Shown here: positions 17,211 through 25,681 of the stretch, in pieces
How the letters are laid out: each line of letters opens with the position of its first letter
Numbering within the stretch: the stretch's first letter is position 1
Program-made: the position numbers and the translations under genes
Source: Candidatus Bipolaricaulota bacterium
GTDB lineage: Bacteria > Bipolaricaulota > Bipolaricaulia > UBA7950 > UBA9294
Assembly: GCA_030606565.1 (NCBI GenBank)
Contig: JAUWGE010000011.1
Span: forward strand, 1 to 51,140
DNA: 51,140 nt
Direction: 5' to 3'
Notes under the pieces: generated by a model
Told to the model about the DNA's origin: nothing
What the model saw: only the letters and a program-made list of their open reading frames with translations
The model's database searches: none

Positions 17211-17247
17211 CTGCGGCCGGACCGCTTGGTCCGGCCGCAGTCCTTTT
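17211..17247 (+). terminator. Rho-independent terminator of the acl operon
   Basis: A perfect 13-base stem, CTGCGGCCGGACC (17211-17223) with GGTCCGGCCGCAG (17228-17240), loop GCTT, followed by TCCTTTT. A related but imperfect hairpin follows the second aclA fragment near 28852. Confidence 0.93.
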
Positions 17248-17422
17248 GTAGCCAATTTTGGCTATAGCCAGATCTGGTTACACGTTTGCCAGACCCGGTA
17301 GCGAATCGTCTTCACCTTAATGAGACGCCACTTCGAGCTGCCATGAATCGCTGATATTGGCGTTTTTAGTATCGTTCAGGATCCATCAAGACTCGTTTGC
17401 AAGAGCATTTTCCTCGTAAGGC
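17248..17422. other. Spacer between acl terminator and LacI promoter
   Basis: No gene seen. A short perfect palindrome, TAGCCAATTTTGGCTA (17249-17264), follows the terminator. This is the start of the inserted sugar island if the direct-repeat model is right. Confidence 0.4.
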
Positions 17423-17451
17423 TTGACATACGCGAAGAATCGTGCTATCTT
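17423..17451 (+). promoter_or_regulatory. Promoter of the LacI-family regulator gene
   Basis: Consensus TTGACA at 17423-17428, 17-base spacer, TATCTT at 17446-17451. Transcription would start at about 17457, inside the palindromic operator, so the regulator very likely represses itself. Confidence 0.75.
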
Positions 17452-17454
17452 GTA

Positions 17455-17490
17455 AATCGTTTACGGTAAACGATTACCGTAATCGGTTAC
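17455..17490. promoter_or_regulatory. Overlapping LacI-type operators
   Basis: 17455-17475 is a perfect palindrome with 10-base arms AATCGTTTAC and GTAAACGATT around one central G. Overlapping it are a 13-base palindrome GATTACCGTAATC (17472-17484) and GTAATCGGTTAC (17479-17490). GTAAnCGnTTAC-like palindromes are the usual operator type for LacI/GalR regulators. Two or three dimers could bind between the -10 box and the ribosome binding site. Confidence 0.75.
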
Positions 17491-17505
17491 GAGGTGACTG
17501 ATTGG

Positions 17506-18516
17506 ATGGCTACAATCCGAGATGTGGCAGCGCGTGCAAAGGTATCTGTAGCGACCGTTTCCCATGTCGTTAATGGCACACGAAAGGTTTCCCCGGCGAC
17601 CATCCAACGCGTCCGTCAGGCGATGAAGGAGTTCGATTACCACCCTAATGCTGTGGCGCAGTCCCTTCGCACGCGAAAGACGCATGCAATCGGAGCGGTG
17701 GTCTCAGATATCACCAACCCCTTCTTCGCGACACTCGTCCGCGGGGCGGAGGACGCGGCGATCGAAGCTGGATATTCCCTAATCGTTTGTAACAGTGACG
17801 AATCCTTGGAAAAAGAGGACCGCTATGTCCGGCTTCTGCGACAGCGGCGAATGGACGGGCTTATAATCTCTCCGGTAGGAGATGGCTCTGGCTTGGTCGT
17901 TCATGAGCTTCCCCAGTGGAAGATTCCTTTTGTTTTTGTGGACCGGTATGTCGAGGGAATCACAGCAGATGCCGTTCTCTCCGATAACATCGAAGGCGCT
18001 TATCAGGCTACTCGCCATCTCATTGAGCAAGGACACCGCCGCATTGGGCTCATCCTCGGGATCAAGGGAGCGACGACCACCGAGGAACGGCTAGCGGGCT
18101 ACCGGAAGGCGCTCGATGAGGCCGAGATCTCCGTATCCGAAGAGCTGATCGCATACGGCGGGTACAGGCAGGAGGGCGGACGGACGACGACTGAGGAGTT
18201 CCTCGCCCTTCCCGAGCCACCAAGCGCGATCTTCAGCACGAATAACCTAATGACCACAGGCGTGCTGAAAGAGATAGTTAGACGCGGAACGAAAATCCTG
18301 AGGAACGTTGCATTAGTGGGATTCGACGACCTGGAGTGGTTCCAGTATGTGAAGCCCTCCCTTACTGTTGTAATGCAGCATCCAAGAGAGATGGGTGTGC
18401 ATGCAGTCGAACTTCTACTAGATCGAATCACGGAGCGGGTTACGACTCAAGACGTTCGCAAATTGCGCCTACCCACAGAATTGATAGTACGGGAGACGCC
18501 AAGAAACATCCATTAA
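17506..18516 (+). CDS. LacI-family transcriptional regulator of the sugar island
   Basis: 336-residue regulator. The N-terminal helix-turn-helix MATIRDVAARAKVSVATVSH and hinge YHPNAVAQSLRTRKT are classic LacI. The C-terminal periplasmic-binding-like domain contains VSDITNPFFATLVRGAEDAA and the usual VGFDDLEW motif, and would bind a sugar inducer. I chose the ATG at 17506 because GAGGTGA lies nine bases upstream; an in-frame GTG at 17494 overlaps that site. The gene heads a block of transport and sugar-catabolic genes in the same direction and is preceded by palindromic operators. Confidence 0.94.
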   Translation: MATIRDVAARAKVSVATVSHVVNGTRKVSPATIQRVRQAMKEFDYHPNAVAQSLRTRKTHAIGAVVSDITNPFFATLVRGAEDAAIEAGYSLIVCNSDESLEKEDRYVRLLRQRRMDGLIISPVGDGSGLVVHELPQWKIPFVFVDRYVEGITADAVLSDNIEGAYQATRHLIEQGHRRIGLILGIKGATTTEERLAGYRKALDEAEISVSEELIAYGGYRQEGGRTTTEEFLALPEPPSAIFSTNNLMTTGVLKEIVRRGTKILRNVALVGFDDLEWFQYVKPSLTVVMQHPREMGVHAVELLLDRITERVTTQDVRKLRLPTELIVRETPRNIH

Positions 18517-18663
18517 GCGCTGTGATCGGGTAGCAGCGAACCAGGCCTGACTACCACATCAAGGGAATAGAGGGAGGTGATAAGTTGACCGGAAAGGAGG
18601 ACGAGCTAGGAAGTAGTTCATCAGAGGAGTCTGAGACTAAACGCTAGAAAAGGAGGTTCAAAA
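18517..18663 (+). other. Leader region of the sugar-binding protein gene, with a tiny possible ORF
   Basis: The segment contains a near-perfect Shine-Dalgarno GGAGGTGAT (18573-18581) followed three bases later by a TTG that opens a 20-codon frame (18585-18647), ending just before the AAAGGAGG of the next gene. It may be a leader peptide or only leader RNA. I see no promoter I trust. Confidence 0.3.
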
Positions 18664-19994
18664 ATGCTGTTTAGAAAGACTTGGATGATTATGCTCATCG
18701 GATCGTTGTTCCTGGTGAGCTTTGGAATTGGTGCGCTAGCAAAGGATACAGGGCCGGTTGAAATAAGATTCCGATATTTCTCATGGCCGGCTCACGCCGA
18801 AAGTGCAGAGAAGTGGGTCAGCCTCTTCAATGAGAGGTACATGCCTGTGATAAAGCTGGTCTGGGACGGATTCGCTGGCGATAATGAACGAGCTAAAGAT
18901 ATAACCATGTTAATGGCTGGTGCTGGTGACGTCGATATCCTTCTATGTGATTCGCCATGGGTGTCGGAGTTTGCCTCCAAAGGCTGGTTACTCCCGCTCG
19001 ACCCGTTCATGGAAGACAAGGAGGCCTTTCTTAGTCCTTTCTATGAATTTTCGAAGGCCATTGGGAACTACGAGGGCGTGCAGTACGGAATCCCTAGGAG
19101 CCTCGATGAATCCTTCCTATACTACCGAAAGGACATCTTGGAGGAGAAAGGTCTGTCAGTTCCCACTACACTAGATGAATTAGTTTATGTAGCACAACAA
19201 GTGAACTCTCCACCAAACCTATACGGATTCCTTTTCCAAGGCGCACAGTACAGTACGAGGGTCTGGTATGTGCGTGGATCGAAATGCTCCACAACTTTGG
19301 TGGCACGGTTCTCGGTGAATCTGGCTCGAATCCCTTTGGTGGAGTGGTTGGTGAGAGAGTATGTCAGCTTGATAGCGAGGCAGCGGTACAGGCCACTCAA
19401 CTAATATACGATCTCATTTACACCTACAAAGTGAGCCCTATGGGAACGACTACATATACTGAAGGCGAGGTTCGGAAGCTCTACGAAGTTGGCGGAGCGG
19501 TGATGGCTCGGGAATGGATGGATATGGCTACTGAGTTCAACAATCCAGAAGTTTCCCAGGTTGCTGGAACGGTGGGTACAGCTCTCCTGCCTGCGGGCCC
19601 TGCTGGCTCGCACTCTTGTGTTGGTGGTTGGGTTTACGCGATCAATAAGTTTACGGAGCACCCTAAAGAGGCTTATGTTGCCCTTAAGTTCTTAACAAGT
19701 GTTGAAGTCCTAAAGATCGGGCTCTTCACTGACGGCATAACCCCGCCGCGGCCAGATGTGTACGATGATCCGGAGCTCAAGACGAACCCCGTTTGGGCAG
19801 AGCTTGGGCCACTGTTTGTGAAGGCAGGCGAGACTGGTATCCCGCGTCCCGTTTCACCCATTTGGCCTCAGCAATCTGACGTCATTTCACGCGCAATCCA
19901 CAAGGTCTTTGTTGGAGAGATGACAGCCCAGGAGGCGATGCAGTGGGCTGCTCAAGAGGTCCAACAGATCGAGGATGCTTACGTTGGGTCATAG
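18664..19994 (+). pseudogene. Sugar ABC transporter substrate-binding protein, broken by a 5-base duplication
   Basis: Family 1 extracellular solute-binding protein with signal peptide (MLFRKTWMIMLIGSLFLVSF). The first frame is good from 18664 to about 19250, ending in NLYGFLFQGAQY; the rest of the protein (from IEMLHNFGGTVLGES to 19994) is in another frame. At 19245-19256 the sequence ACAGTACAGTAC contains ACAGT twice in tandem. Removing one copy joins the frames as FQGAQYEGLVCAWIEMLHNF, which is exactly what the family needs. So the gene is intact apart from this 5-base duplication, which may be a real mutation, reversible by slippage, or an assembly error. AAAGGAGG precedes the ATG. Confidence 0.88.
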
Positions 19995-20051
19995 CAACAT
20001 TGTGACAGAAATGGTTTTTATCTCCGGATAGAAAACCACAAACGGATAAGA

Positions 20052-20090
20052 GCTACCGGTGGTGGCGTGGCTGCCACCGGTGGCTTTATA
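20052..20090 (+). terminator. Hairpin terminator or attenuator between binding-protein and permease genes
   Basis: Eleven-base stem (one G-T pair) GCTACCGGTGG (20052-20062) with CCACCGGTGGC (20074-20084), followed by TTTATAT. Such a hairpin after a binding-protein gene commonly lets less message reach the permease genes. Confidence 0.7.
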
Positions 20091-20145
20091 TAGAGTAACT
20101 TTGAGAGAAGTTGCATGTACCTATCACCTTTGTCGAGGGTAATAA

Positions 20146-21075
20146 ATGGCAAGAAAACAACGGCTATCCCCAAGCCTTTGTAAGACGGTTGGAGCGGTAG
20201 TTGCGATTCGAAAGATAAGACTCACTGATGAGCGATTCTACTGGTTGCTTGTTCTACCTTCGCTGTTGATTTTTCTTGGCTTCGGCGTATATCCCTTTAT
20301 TTCCACCCTTTATCTTAGTATACACAGTGGTAGTCAGTTTGTGGGGTTTAGTAATTATCGCTCGATTCTAGGTACTCAGGTCGTCCTCTTGGCTTTGAAA
20401 AACACAGTAATTTTCGTTTTTGGTTCAGTAGCCATCGAATTTATCATCGGCTTTCTCAGTGCGTTGATTATGAGTGCTGCCTTTAGAGGACGAACAGCAG
20501 TGAGGATTGCTTCATTTCTCCCATGGGCTATTCCTATTGTTGTAGCAGGGATCACTTTTAAGTTCATGTTAAACGATGTGGGCGGCATTGTGAACACCTT
20601 GTTACTTAAGATGCACCTGATCGACTTTCCCGTCGCGTGGGTCGCGGACAAGAGATATGCTATGTGGACGCTCATTGTTGCTGACAGTTGGAAAAGTTTT
20701 CCCATCCTGGCTTTTCTCCTGCTCGCGGGTCTTCAACAGTTACCGCGTGAACTGTACGAAGCAGCTCGTATTGATGGTGCCACAAGCATAAAGATGTTTT
20801 TTTTCATTACGCTGCCTTTATTAAAGAGGGTCATCTTTGTTGCTTTGATGATCAGAACCATGCAGGCAGTCGCCTACGCCTTTGACATCGTCTATTCTCT
20901 CACAAAAGGGGGACCGGGAGATTTAACTCAGGTGTTGGTTTCCCTCGCGCAAAAATATTCTTTTCAATTTATGCACTTTGAGCTTGGAGCAGCAGTTGCG
21001 GTCTTGGCACTCCTGATGGGACTAGCTCTTGGGGGAACTTTCCTTTTCCTGTTGTTTAGGGGGGCACGAGAATGA
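20146..21075 (+). CDS. Sugar ABC transporter permease (MalF/UgpA type)
   Basis: 309-residue inner-membrane protein with about six hydrophobic helices after a basic N-terminus. The cytoplasmic EAA loop that contacts the ATPase is visible as ELYEAARIDGATSIKMFFFI. It forms a pair with the next gene, which overlaps it by ATGA. Together with the upstream binding protein it belongs to the CUT1 carbohydrate importers. No ATPase gene is present in the island, so a shared MsmK/MalK-type ATPase must be supplied from elsewhere. Base composition looks more A+T-rich than the acl genes. Confidence 0.92.
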   Translation: MARKQRLSPSLCKTVGAVVAIRKIRLTDERFYWLLVLPSLLIFLGFGVYPFISTLYLSIHSGSQFVGFSNYRSILGTQVVLLALKNTVIFVFGSVAIEFIIGFLSALIMSAAFRGRTAVRIASFLPWAIPIVVAGITFKFMLNDVGGIVNTLLLKMHLIDFPVAWVADKRYAMWTLIVADSWKSFPILAFLLLAGLQQLPRELYEAARIDGATSIKMFFFITLPLLKRVIFVALMIRTMQAVAYAFDIVYSLTKGGPGDLTQVLVSLAQKYSFQFMHFELGAAVAVLALLMGLALGGTFLFLLFRGARE

Positions 21076-21905
21076 GCCCGATAAAGCGCCTCTTATTCTT
21101 CGCTGTGGTCCTATTTTACTTGCTGTATACACTGTTCCCGATTTATTGGCTGGCTGTCAACTCTTTTAAACCTGCTAGAGAGATATTCTCATTAAATCCA
21201 AGCCTCTTCCCGCAAAATTTTACATTGGATAATTACGTCAGAGTCCTGCGAGGCGAGGGGATTGGTGTCAACTTTATGTTGGCTCTTCGTAATACCGTTG
21301 TGGTCGCTGTTGTGGTCACCCTTTTAGGCGTCTTCGTCGGAGGGATTGCGGCTTACGGAATAAGCAGAAGCAAGAACAGGTTGATCTATGGATTGCCGCT
21401 TGTCTTCCTGCTGTTTTCATTAACGCCACCGCAGACCTACGCTGTGCCCATCTTTACTACTTTGAGGGCGTTGCACCTTCTCGATACTCAAATCGGACTG
21501 ATGCTTGTGTACTTAACGTTCTCGCTTCCTCTCCCTATCTGGTTCATGTCACAGTACTTTAAAAGCATACCAAGAGAATTCGAAGAGTCTGCACGAATTG
21601 ACGGATGCAATCGTTTCCAAGTGATCTTTAAAATAGTTTTCCCATTAGCAGCGCCCGCAGTGAGCACGTCCGCTATCTTCATTTTTATGCAAAATTGGAA
21701 CGAGTTTTTCTTTGCTATGACTCTCACTTCCCGGCGTGCTATGACAATGCCAGTAGCAATAATGAACTTTCAAGATGCCCGGGCTATGGCTTGGGACCTT
21801 TCTACTGCATCTTCTATGCTGGCTGTTATTCCCTTGGTGATCATATTGACTGTATTGCAGAGGTATGTGATCCAAGGGTTAACTGGGGGAGGCCTCAAAG
21901 GGTAG
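21072..21905 (+). CDS. Sugar ABC transporter permease (MalG type)
   Basis: 277-residue inner-membrane permease with six predicted helices and the EAA loop REFEESARIDGCNRFQVIFK. N-terminal FPIYWLAVNSFKPAREIFSL is typical of the MalG side of CUT1 importers. It overlaps the previous permease by four bases (ATGA) and precedes the DUF2961 glycosidase gene by 35 bases. Substrate unknown; the neighbouring enzymes suggest a pentose- or fructofuranose-containing sugar. Confidence 0.92.
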   Translation: MSPIKRLLFFAVVLFYLLYTLFPIYWLAVNSFKPAREIFSLNPSLFPQNFTLDNYVRVLRGEGIGVNFMLALRNTVVVAVVVTLLGVFVGGIAAYGISRSKNRLIYGLPLVFLLFSLTPPQTYAVPIFTTLRALHLLDTQIGLMLVYLTFSLPLPIWFMSQYFKSIPREFEESARIDGCNRFQVIFKIVFPLAAPAVSTSAIFIFMQNWNEFFFAMTLTSRRAMTMPVAIMNFQDARAMAWDLSTASSMLAVIPLVIILTVLQRYVIQGLTGGGLKG

Positions 21906-21940
21906 CATTCAGAAATCTGTGACGAAAGGAGCTGGTCCTG

Positions 21941-23044
21941 ATGCGAGAAAATGGAGCTCTAAGAAGGCTCATAATCCAAAGTGATGCAAAGAGGGGACGC
22001 CTGTCAAGCTACGATGTCACTGGCGGTAATAATGATTACGTAGTAATTGAAGCTGGAAAGAGTCACGAGCTAGGTTGCATTGATGGTGCTGGTTTGATCA
22101 CGCATATATGGATGACAATGGATGCCGCGGAGAAACACTTCCTAAGGAAGTTAGTTCTTAAAGTTTTTTGGGATGATGAGCCTCATCCAAGCGTAGAAGT
22201 ACCGATCGGAGATTTCTTTGGAGCGGGGCATTGCAGAACAAGCAATTTTGTTTCGTTACCAATCCAAATGAGCCCGGAAAACGGGCGCGGATTTAATTGC
22301 TGGTTTCCGATGCCCTTTGCTCGTCGAGCCCGCTTCGAAGTGGAAAACCAGTGCCAAGCTGCAAGTAGCCGTTTGTATTACTACATCGACTACGAGTTGT
22401 GGCCACACTTGCCCGAGCAAGTAATCTACTTCCATGCCCAGTGGAGACGTTCTCTATGTCGAGGGAAAAGCGAAGAAGATGTCGTGAGGGAACTGCTGCC
22501 GGAAGACTATGCATTAACACGTGCATATCGCTCACCAGAATTAGTAAACCGAGCATTCCTTTTTGGGGGCAAGAACATCACCGGAAAAGGGAACTATATT
22601 ATTCTCGACGCCAAAGGTTCAGGCCATTTTGTGGGTACACTTCTGTACATCCACAATCTCCGGGAAACGGAACAGCTCAATTGGTATGGTGAAGGGGATG
22701 ACATGATATTTATAGACGGAGAAGAGTGGCCACCGAGTCTCCATGGCACTGGCACTGAGGACTACTTCAACATGGCTTGGTGTCCCACACAACAGGACTG
22801 TGCTCCCTATCACGGGCTAATATTGTCAGGTGGTCCCAACTGGTCCGGCAAGATAACCTTATACCGGTTCCATATTGAAGATCCTGTCTATTTCTCCCGT
22901 TCAATCAGAGTGACGATTGAGCATGGTCACAATAATCACCGTTGGGATGACATCAGTTCTGTGGCTTTTTGGTATCAGACTGAACCACATGTGCCATTTC
23001 CTCCGCTTCCTCCCGTGCTTAAGCGGCTCCCTCTGGGTGATTAA
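21941..23044 (+). CDS. DUF2961 / GH172-family glycoside hydrolase
   Basis: 367-residue protein with the DUF2961 signature: PIGDFFGAG near residue 90 and GTGTEDYFNMAW in the C-terminal half. DUF2961 has been classified as glycoside hydrolase family 172, whose known members act on alpha-D-fructofuranosides (difructose anhydride) or D-arabinofuranosides of D-arabinan. No signal peptide is visible, so it would act in the cytoplasm on an imported oligosaccharide. AAAGGAGC precedes the ATG. It sits between the permease genes and genes for an isomerase and kinase, which fits release of a free pentose or ketohexose. Confidence 0.88.
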   Translation: MRENGALRRLIIQSDAKRGRLSSYDVTGGNNDYVVIEAGKSHELGCIDGAGLITHIWMTMDAAEKHFLRKLVLKVFWDDEPHPSVEVPIGDFFGAGHCRTSNFVSLPIQMSPENGRGFNCWFPMPFARRARFEVENQCQAASSRLYYYIDYELWPHLPEQVIYFHAQWRRSLCRGKSEEDVVRELLPEDYALTRAYRSPELVNRAFLFGGKNITGKGNYIILDAKGSGHFVGTLLYIHNLRETEQLNWYGEGDDMIFIDGEEWPPSLHGTGTEDYFNMAWCPTQQDCAPYHGLILSGGPNWSGKITLYRFHIEDPVYFSRSIRVTIEHGHNNHRWDDISSVAFWYQTEPHVPFPPLPPVLKRLPLGD

Positions 23045-23475
23045 GGATGGTTACAAGCGAAAGAAAATATGTAACTGTTCAGCTAGCTGAAGTAAGTTGT
23101 CATGCGGAATTCCGTGGTCATGAGTCTAAGACCCTCATTTTCCTGCTAGACAAGTTATGGAGACGTTTATTCAGATCCCATGCCCTTAGGTCTCAATTCG
23201 AAAGTCCTGTGCCCCAAGACCTCTCCCTTACCCCAAGTGGTCGATAATGCTCATCCAATGGCACTTCATCAGGCTGAATAGTTACGTTGTATCGATGCAG
23301 TACTTAGGCTCACCGTATCTTGTGGAACAGCCTGAGGAAACAGGTCTGGCAAGTTAGGGATTTGAACCTTATCCGAGTTGACGTATCCGGGGCACTGTGA
23401 ATTGGTTCAGGTTTCATCCGCGAGGATTGCACTGGTTGCTGATAGACCGAAACGAGATGAGGAGGGAGACAAACT
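23045..23475 (+). other. Gene-poor 430-base stretch inside the sugar island
   Basis: An open frame of 66 codons starts two bases after the GH172 stop (23047-23247), but its product resembles nothing I know. Another frame near 23280-23355 reads SMQYLGSPYLVEQPEETGLA and then stops, followed in a different frame by NLIRVDVSGAL, which could be the decayed remains of a coding region. I cannot support an intact gene here. The last bases hold the Shine-Dalgarno GAGGAGGGAG of the next gene. Confidence 0.35.
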
Positions 23476-24294
23476 ATGACCGATTGCTTGGGATTAAACG
23501 GGGCCACTCTTCCGGGGACAGACCTTCTGTCCGCCATCAAGGCGACTGGGGAGGCTGGATTCGCTTTCTTCGAGCCCCGAGTTCCTCTACTGCTCGATGC
23601 CGAGGCGCGTGGGGAGGATGACCAAGCCAAGGAAACACTCGTTGCTCGTGACCTAGCCTGGCTTCCATTGAATGCTCTTGAAGGAGTGTTCGAACTGGAT
23701 CCTGCGTCGCTGCTTGCAAGGGCGGACCCTATCTTCGCGCTGGCTCGACGGTTTGGCATCCACCAACTGATCGTAGTCCCAGGGAGACAGGCGCAGCCCC
23801 TTCGCTCTCCTGCTCAAGCTGGCCCCCTCCTGTCAACGTTGATAGGAGAAGCGCAGCGGTATAACATCGGCCTTCTATATGAGCCGATTGGCTTCGCCGC
23901 ATATGCATTCCCAACCCTAAGGGAGACGCTAGCCATCTGGCAAGCGACTCGGTTGCCCCTTGTATTGGATACGTTTCACCTGGCAATCAGCGAAGCCCGG
24001 CCCGCCGATATTGCAGCTCTCCCCGCTGATGCCATCGGCTTGGTTCACCTATCGGATGCTCTCACCGAAGGTAAGGCTCTCTCCGCGATACGGGATAGGG
24101 ACCGTGTGCTCCCTGGCGAGGGTGGCCTCCCCTTAAGACAAATTCTGGAAGCCATCAGGCGAACGGGCTATGGAGGTCCTATTTCCGTGGAGGTGTTCCA
24201 TCCCAAATACGGGGAACTCAATCCCTTGGAAATGGCGCAAGAGGCTAAGCGACAAGCTCAATCTATCCTGCTCGCTGCGGGCTGGGAAGCTTGA
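23476..24294 (+). CDS. Sugar phosphate isomerase/epimerase-like TIM-barrel protein
   Basis: 272-residue protein of the xylose-isomerase-like/AP-endonuclease-2 TIM-barrel family (IolE/IolI group). Barrel-type metal-binding positions are suggested by YEPIGFAAYAFPTL, PLVLDTFHL, LVHLSDA and the C-terminal GGPISVEVFHPKYGEL, which carry acidic and His residues at strand ends. GAGGAGGGAG precedes the ATG. The next gene overlaps it by four bases if its upstream start is used. Likely a ketose epimerase or isomerase in the sugar pathway; the exact substrate is not visible. Confidence 0.82.
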   Translation: MTDCLGLNGATLPGTDLLSAIKATGEAGFAFFEPRVPLLLDAEARGEDDQAKETLVARDLAWLPLNALEGVFELDPASLLARADPIFALARRFGIHQLIVVPGRQAQPLRSPAQAGPLLSTLIGEAQRYNIGLLYEPIGFAAYAFPTLRETLAIWQATRLPLVLDTFHLAISEARPADIAALPADAIGLVHLSDALTEGKALSAIRDRDRVLPGEGGLPLRQILEAIRRTGYGGPISVEVFHPKYGELNPLEMAQEAKRQAQSILLAAGWEA

Positions 24295-24317
24295 CCTTTG
24301 TGAACAAAGGAGTGGTT

Positions 24318-25475
24318 ATGAACTCCAGAGAACGGTTGTTGGCGGCTTTAGAGCACCGGGAACCTGACCGCGTTCCTTTCGCCTTCGGTGGTCCCAATAC
24401 TGGAATCCACATCATTGCCTACCGAAATCTACTTCGCTACTTGGGCAAGGACTTTAGTCCTCGGGTCGAGGACATCGTCACCCAACAGGCATACGTCGAC
24501 GAAGAAATCTTAAAGAGGCTTTTCGTGGATATTCGTAAGGTGGACTTCAAATTGTCCTCTACGAGGAAATGGGAACGACAATTAAAAGAAGATTGCAAAC
24601 ACCGATATTTTACAGATAGCTACGGTATAGAATGGGCTATGCCGCTTCGATCCGGCCTTTATTACGACGCAAGACACCGTCCACTACAGCGACAGATCAG
24701 CAAAAACGATATAGATGCGCTGTCCCTCCCCGCTATTCCTACAGCGGAGGAGATTGCACCGCTACGAGCCAAAGCTCAGGAGTACCGAGATGCTGGTTAC
24801 CCGGTCCTCTTAGACGGATTGGGTGGAGGCATGTACGAACACGCTTGGTGGGTAAGGGGCTTCAATGAATTTATCATTGACATGGCTCGCCGTCCAAAAA
24901 TGGCGGAGAGACTCTTAGATAGGATACTTGCGTATCGCATGGAGTACTGGGAAACCATGCTCAATGCGTTAGATGGTCTTGTGGACGTGGTCGCCGAGTC
25001 AGATGATGTAGCAGGGCAGGACCGCTTGATCCTTAGCCCCAAGATGTACAGACACATGTTAAAGCCACGGCACCGCAAGCTCTTTGACTGTATTCGCAAA
25101 AATGCCAAAGGTCGTATTTACATTCAGCTACATTCGTGCGGAGCGGTGAGGGATCTCATCCCCGACTTCATTGATCTTGGAGTGGATGCCTTGAATCCTG
25201 TTCAGGTGAACGCCGCAAATATGGATACCGCCCGATTGAAAAGGGATTTTGGAAAGGACATTGCTTTTTGGGGTGGTGGTGTGGATACCCAGTTTGTCCT
25301 GCCACAAGGCACACCACAACAAGTTAAGGATGAAGTCAAAAGGAGGATTGAGGACCTGGCGCCCGGGGGTGGATTTGTGTTCGCTACCGTGCACAACGTA
25401 CAAGCAGACGTGCCTCCGGAGAACGTCATGGCAATGTGGGAAGCCCTTCGAACATACGGGGAATACCATAAGTAG
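24318..25475 (+). CDS. Uroporphyrinogen decarboxylase (UroD)-like family protein
   Basis: 385-residue protein. The N-terminal MNSRERLLAALEHREPDRVP is characteristic of the UroD-like/methylcobamide:CoM methyltransferase superfamily, and the C-terminal GGGFVFATVHNVQADVPPEN is the matching end. It is not a haem enzyme by context. UroD-like genes without known function are common in bacterial sugar clusters. I chose the ATG at 24318 because AAAGGAG lies six bases before it; the frame extends upstream to 24291. HSCG in the C-terminal half may bind metal. Its role here is unknown. Confidence 0.82.
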   Translation: MNSRERLLAALEHREPDRVPFAFGGPNTGIHIIAYRNLLRYLGKDFSPRVEDIVTQQAYVDEEILKRLFVDIRKVDFKLSSTRKWERQLKEDCKHRYFTDSYGIEWAMPLRSGLYYDARHRPLQRQISKNDIDALSLPAIPTAEEIAPLRAKAQEYRDAGYPVLLDGLGGGMYEHAWWVRGFNEFIIDMARRPKMAERLLDRILAYRMEYWETMLNALDGLVDVVAESDDVAGQDRLILSPKMYRHMLKPRHRKLFDCIRKNAKGRIYIQLHSCGAVRDLIPDFIDLGVDALNPVQVNAANMDTARLKRDFGKDIAFWGGGVDTQFVLPQGTPQQVKDEVKRRIEDLAPGGGFVFATVHNVQADVPPENVMAMWEALRTYGEYHK

Positions 25476-25681
25476 AGACCTTCTATGCTGGAGCCTTAAG
25501 GCTGTCATATCTACAACCTACACTAAGGGAAGCAGGAAAACTAAGGATCATAATTAAGCAGGTCGAAAAATGTTAATATAAGAGCACATAAAAAATTTAT
25601 TCTTGCTGGTGAAGAACATACTATTTCGATATCTCAAGTAAGTAGATATAGAGCCAAATTTCTACAGTAAAGGAGCTTCAA
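25476..25681 (+). other. A+T-rich intergenic segment upstream of the isomerase gene
   Basis: About 200 bases, clearly richer in A and T than its surroundings. No gene is seen. It may hold a promoter for the isomerase-kinase pair, but no clear hexamer pair was found. It ends with AAAGGAG, seven bases before the ATG at 25682. Confidence 0.4.

Noticed and set aside
23340-23420. A tRNA-like T-loop (GGTTCAAATCCC on the minus strand) followed by an acceptor-like ACTTGCCA
   Set aside because: The matching 5' acceptor GGCAAGT and clear D and anticodon arms are missing at the right distance, and the T stem has a mismatch. Not supported as a tRNA gene.
24318-25475. UroD-like gene considered as evidence for haem synthesis
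   Set aside because: No other haem gene is nearby and it lies in a sugar cluster; UroD-like proteins in this context are not true uroporphyrinogen decarboxylases.
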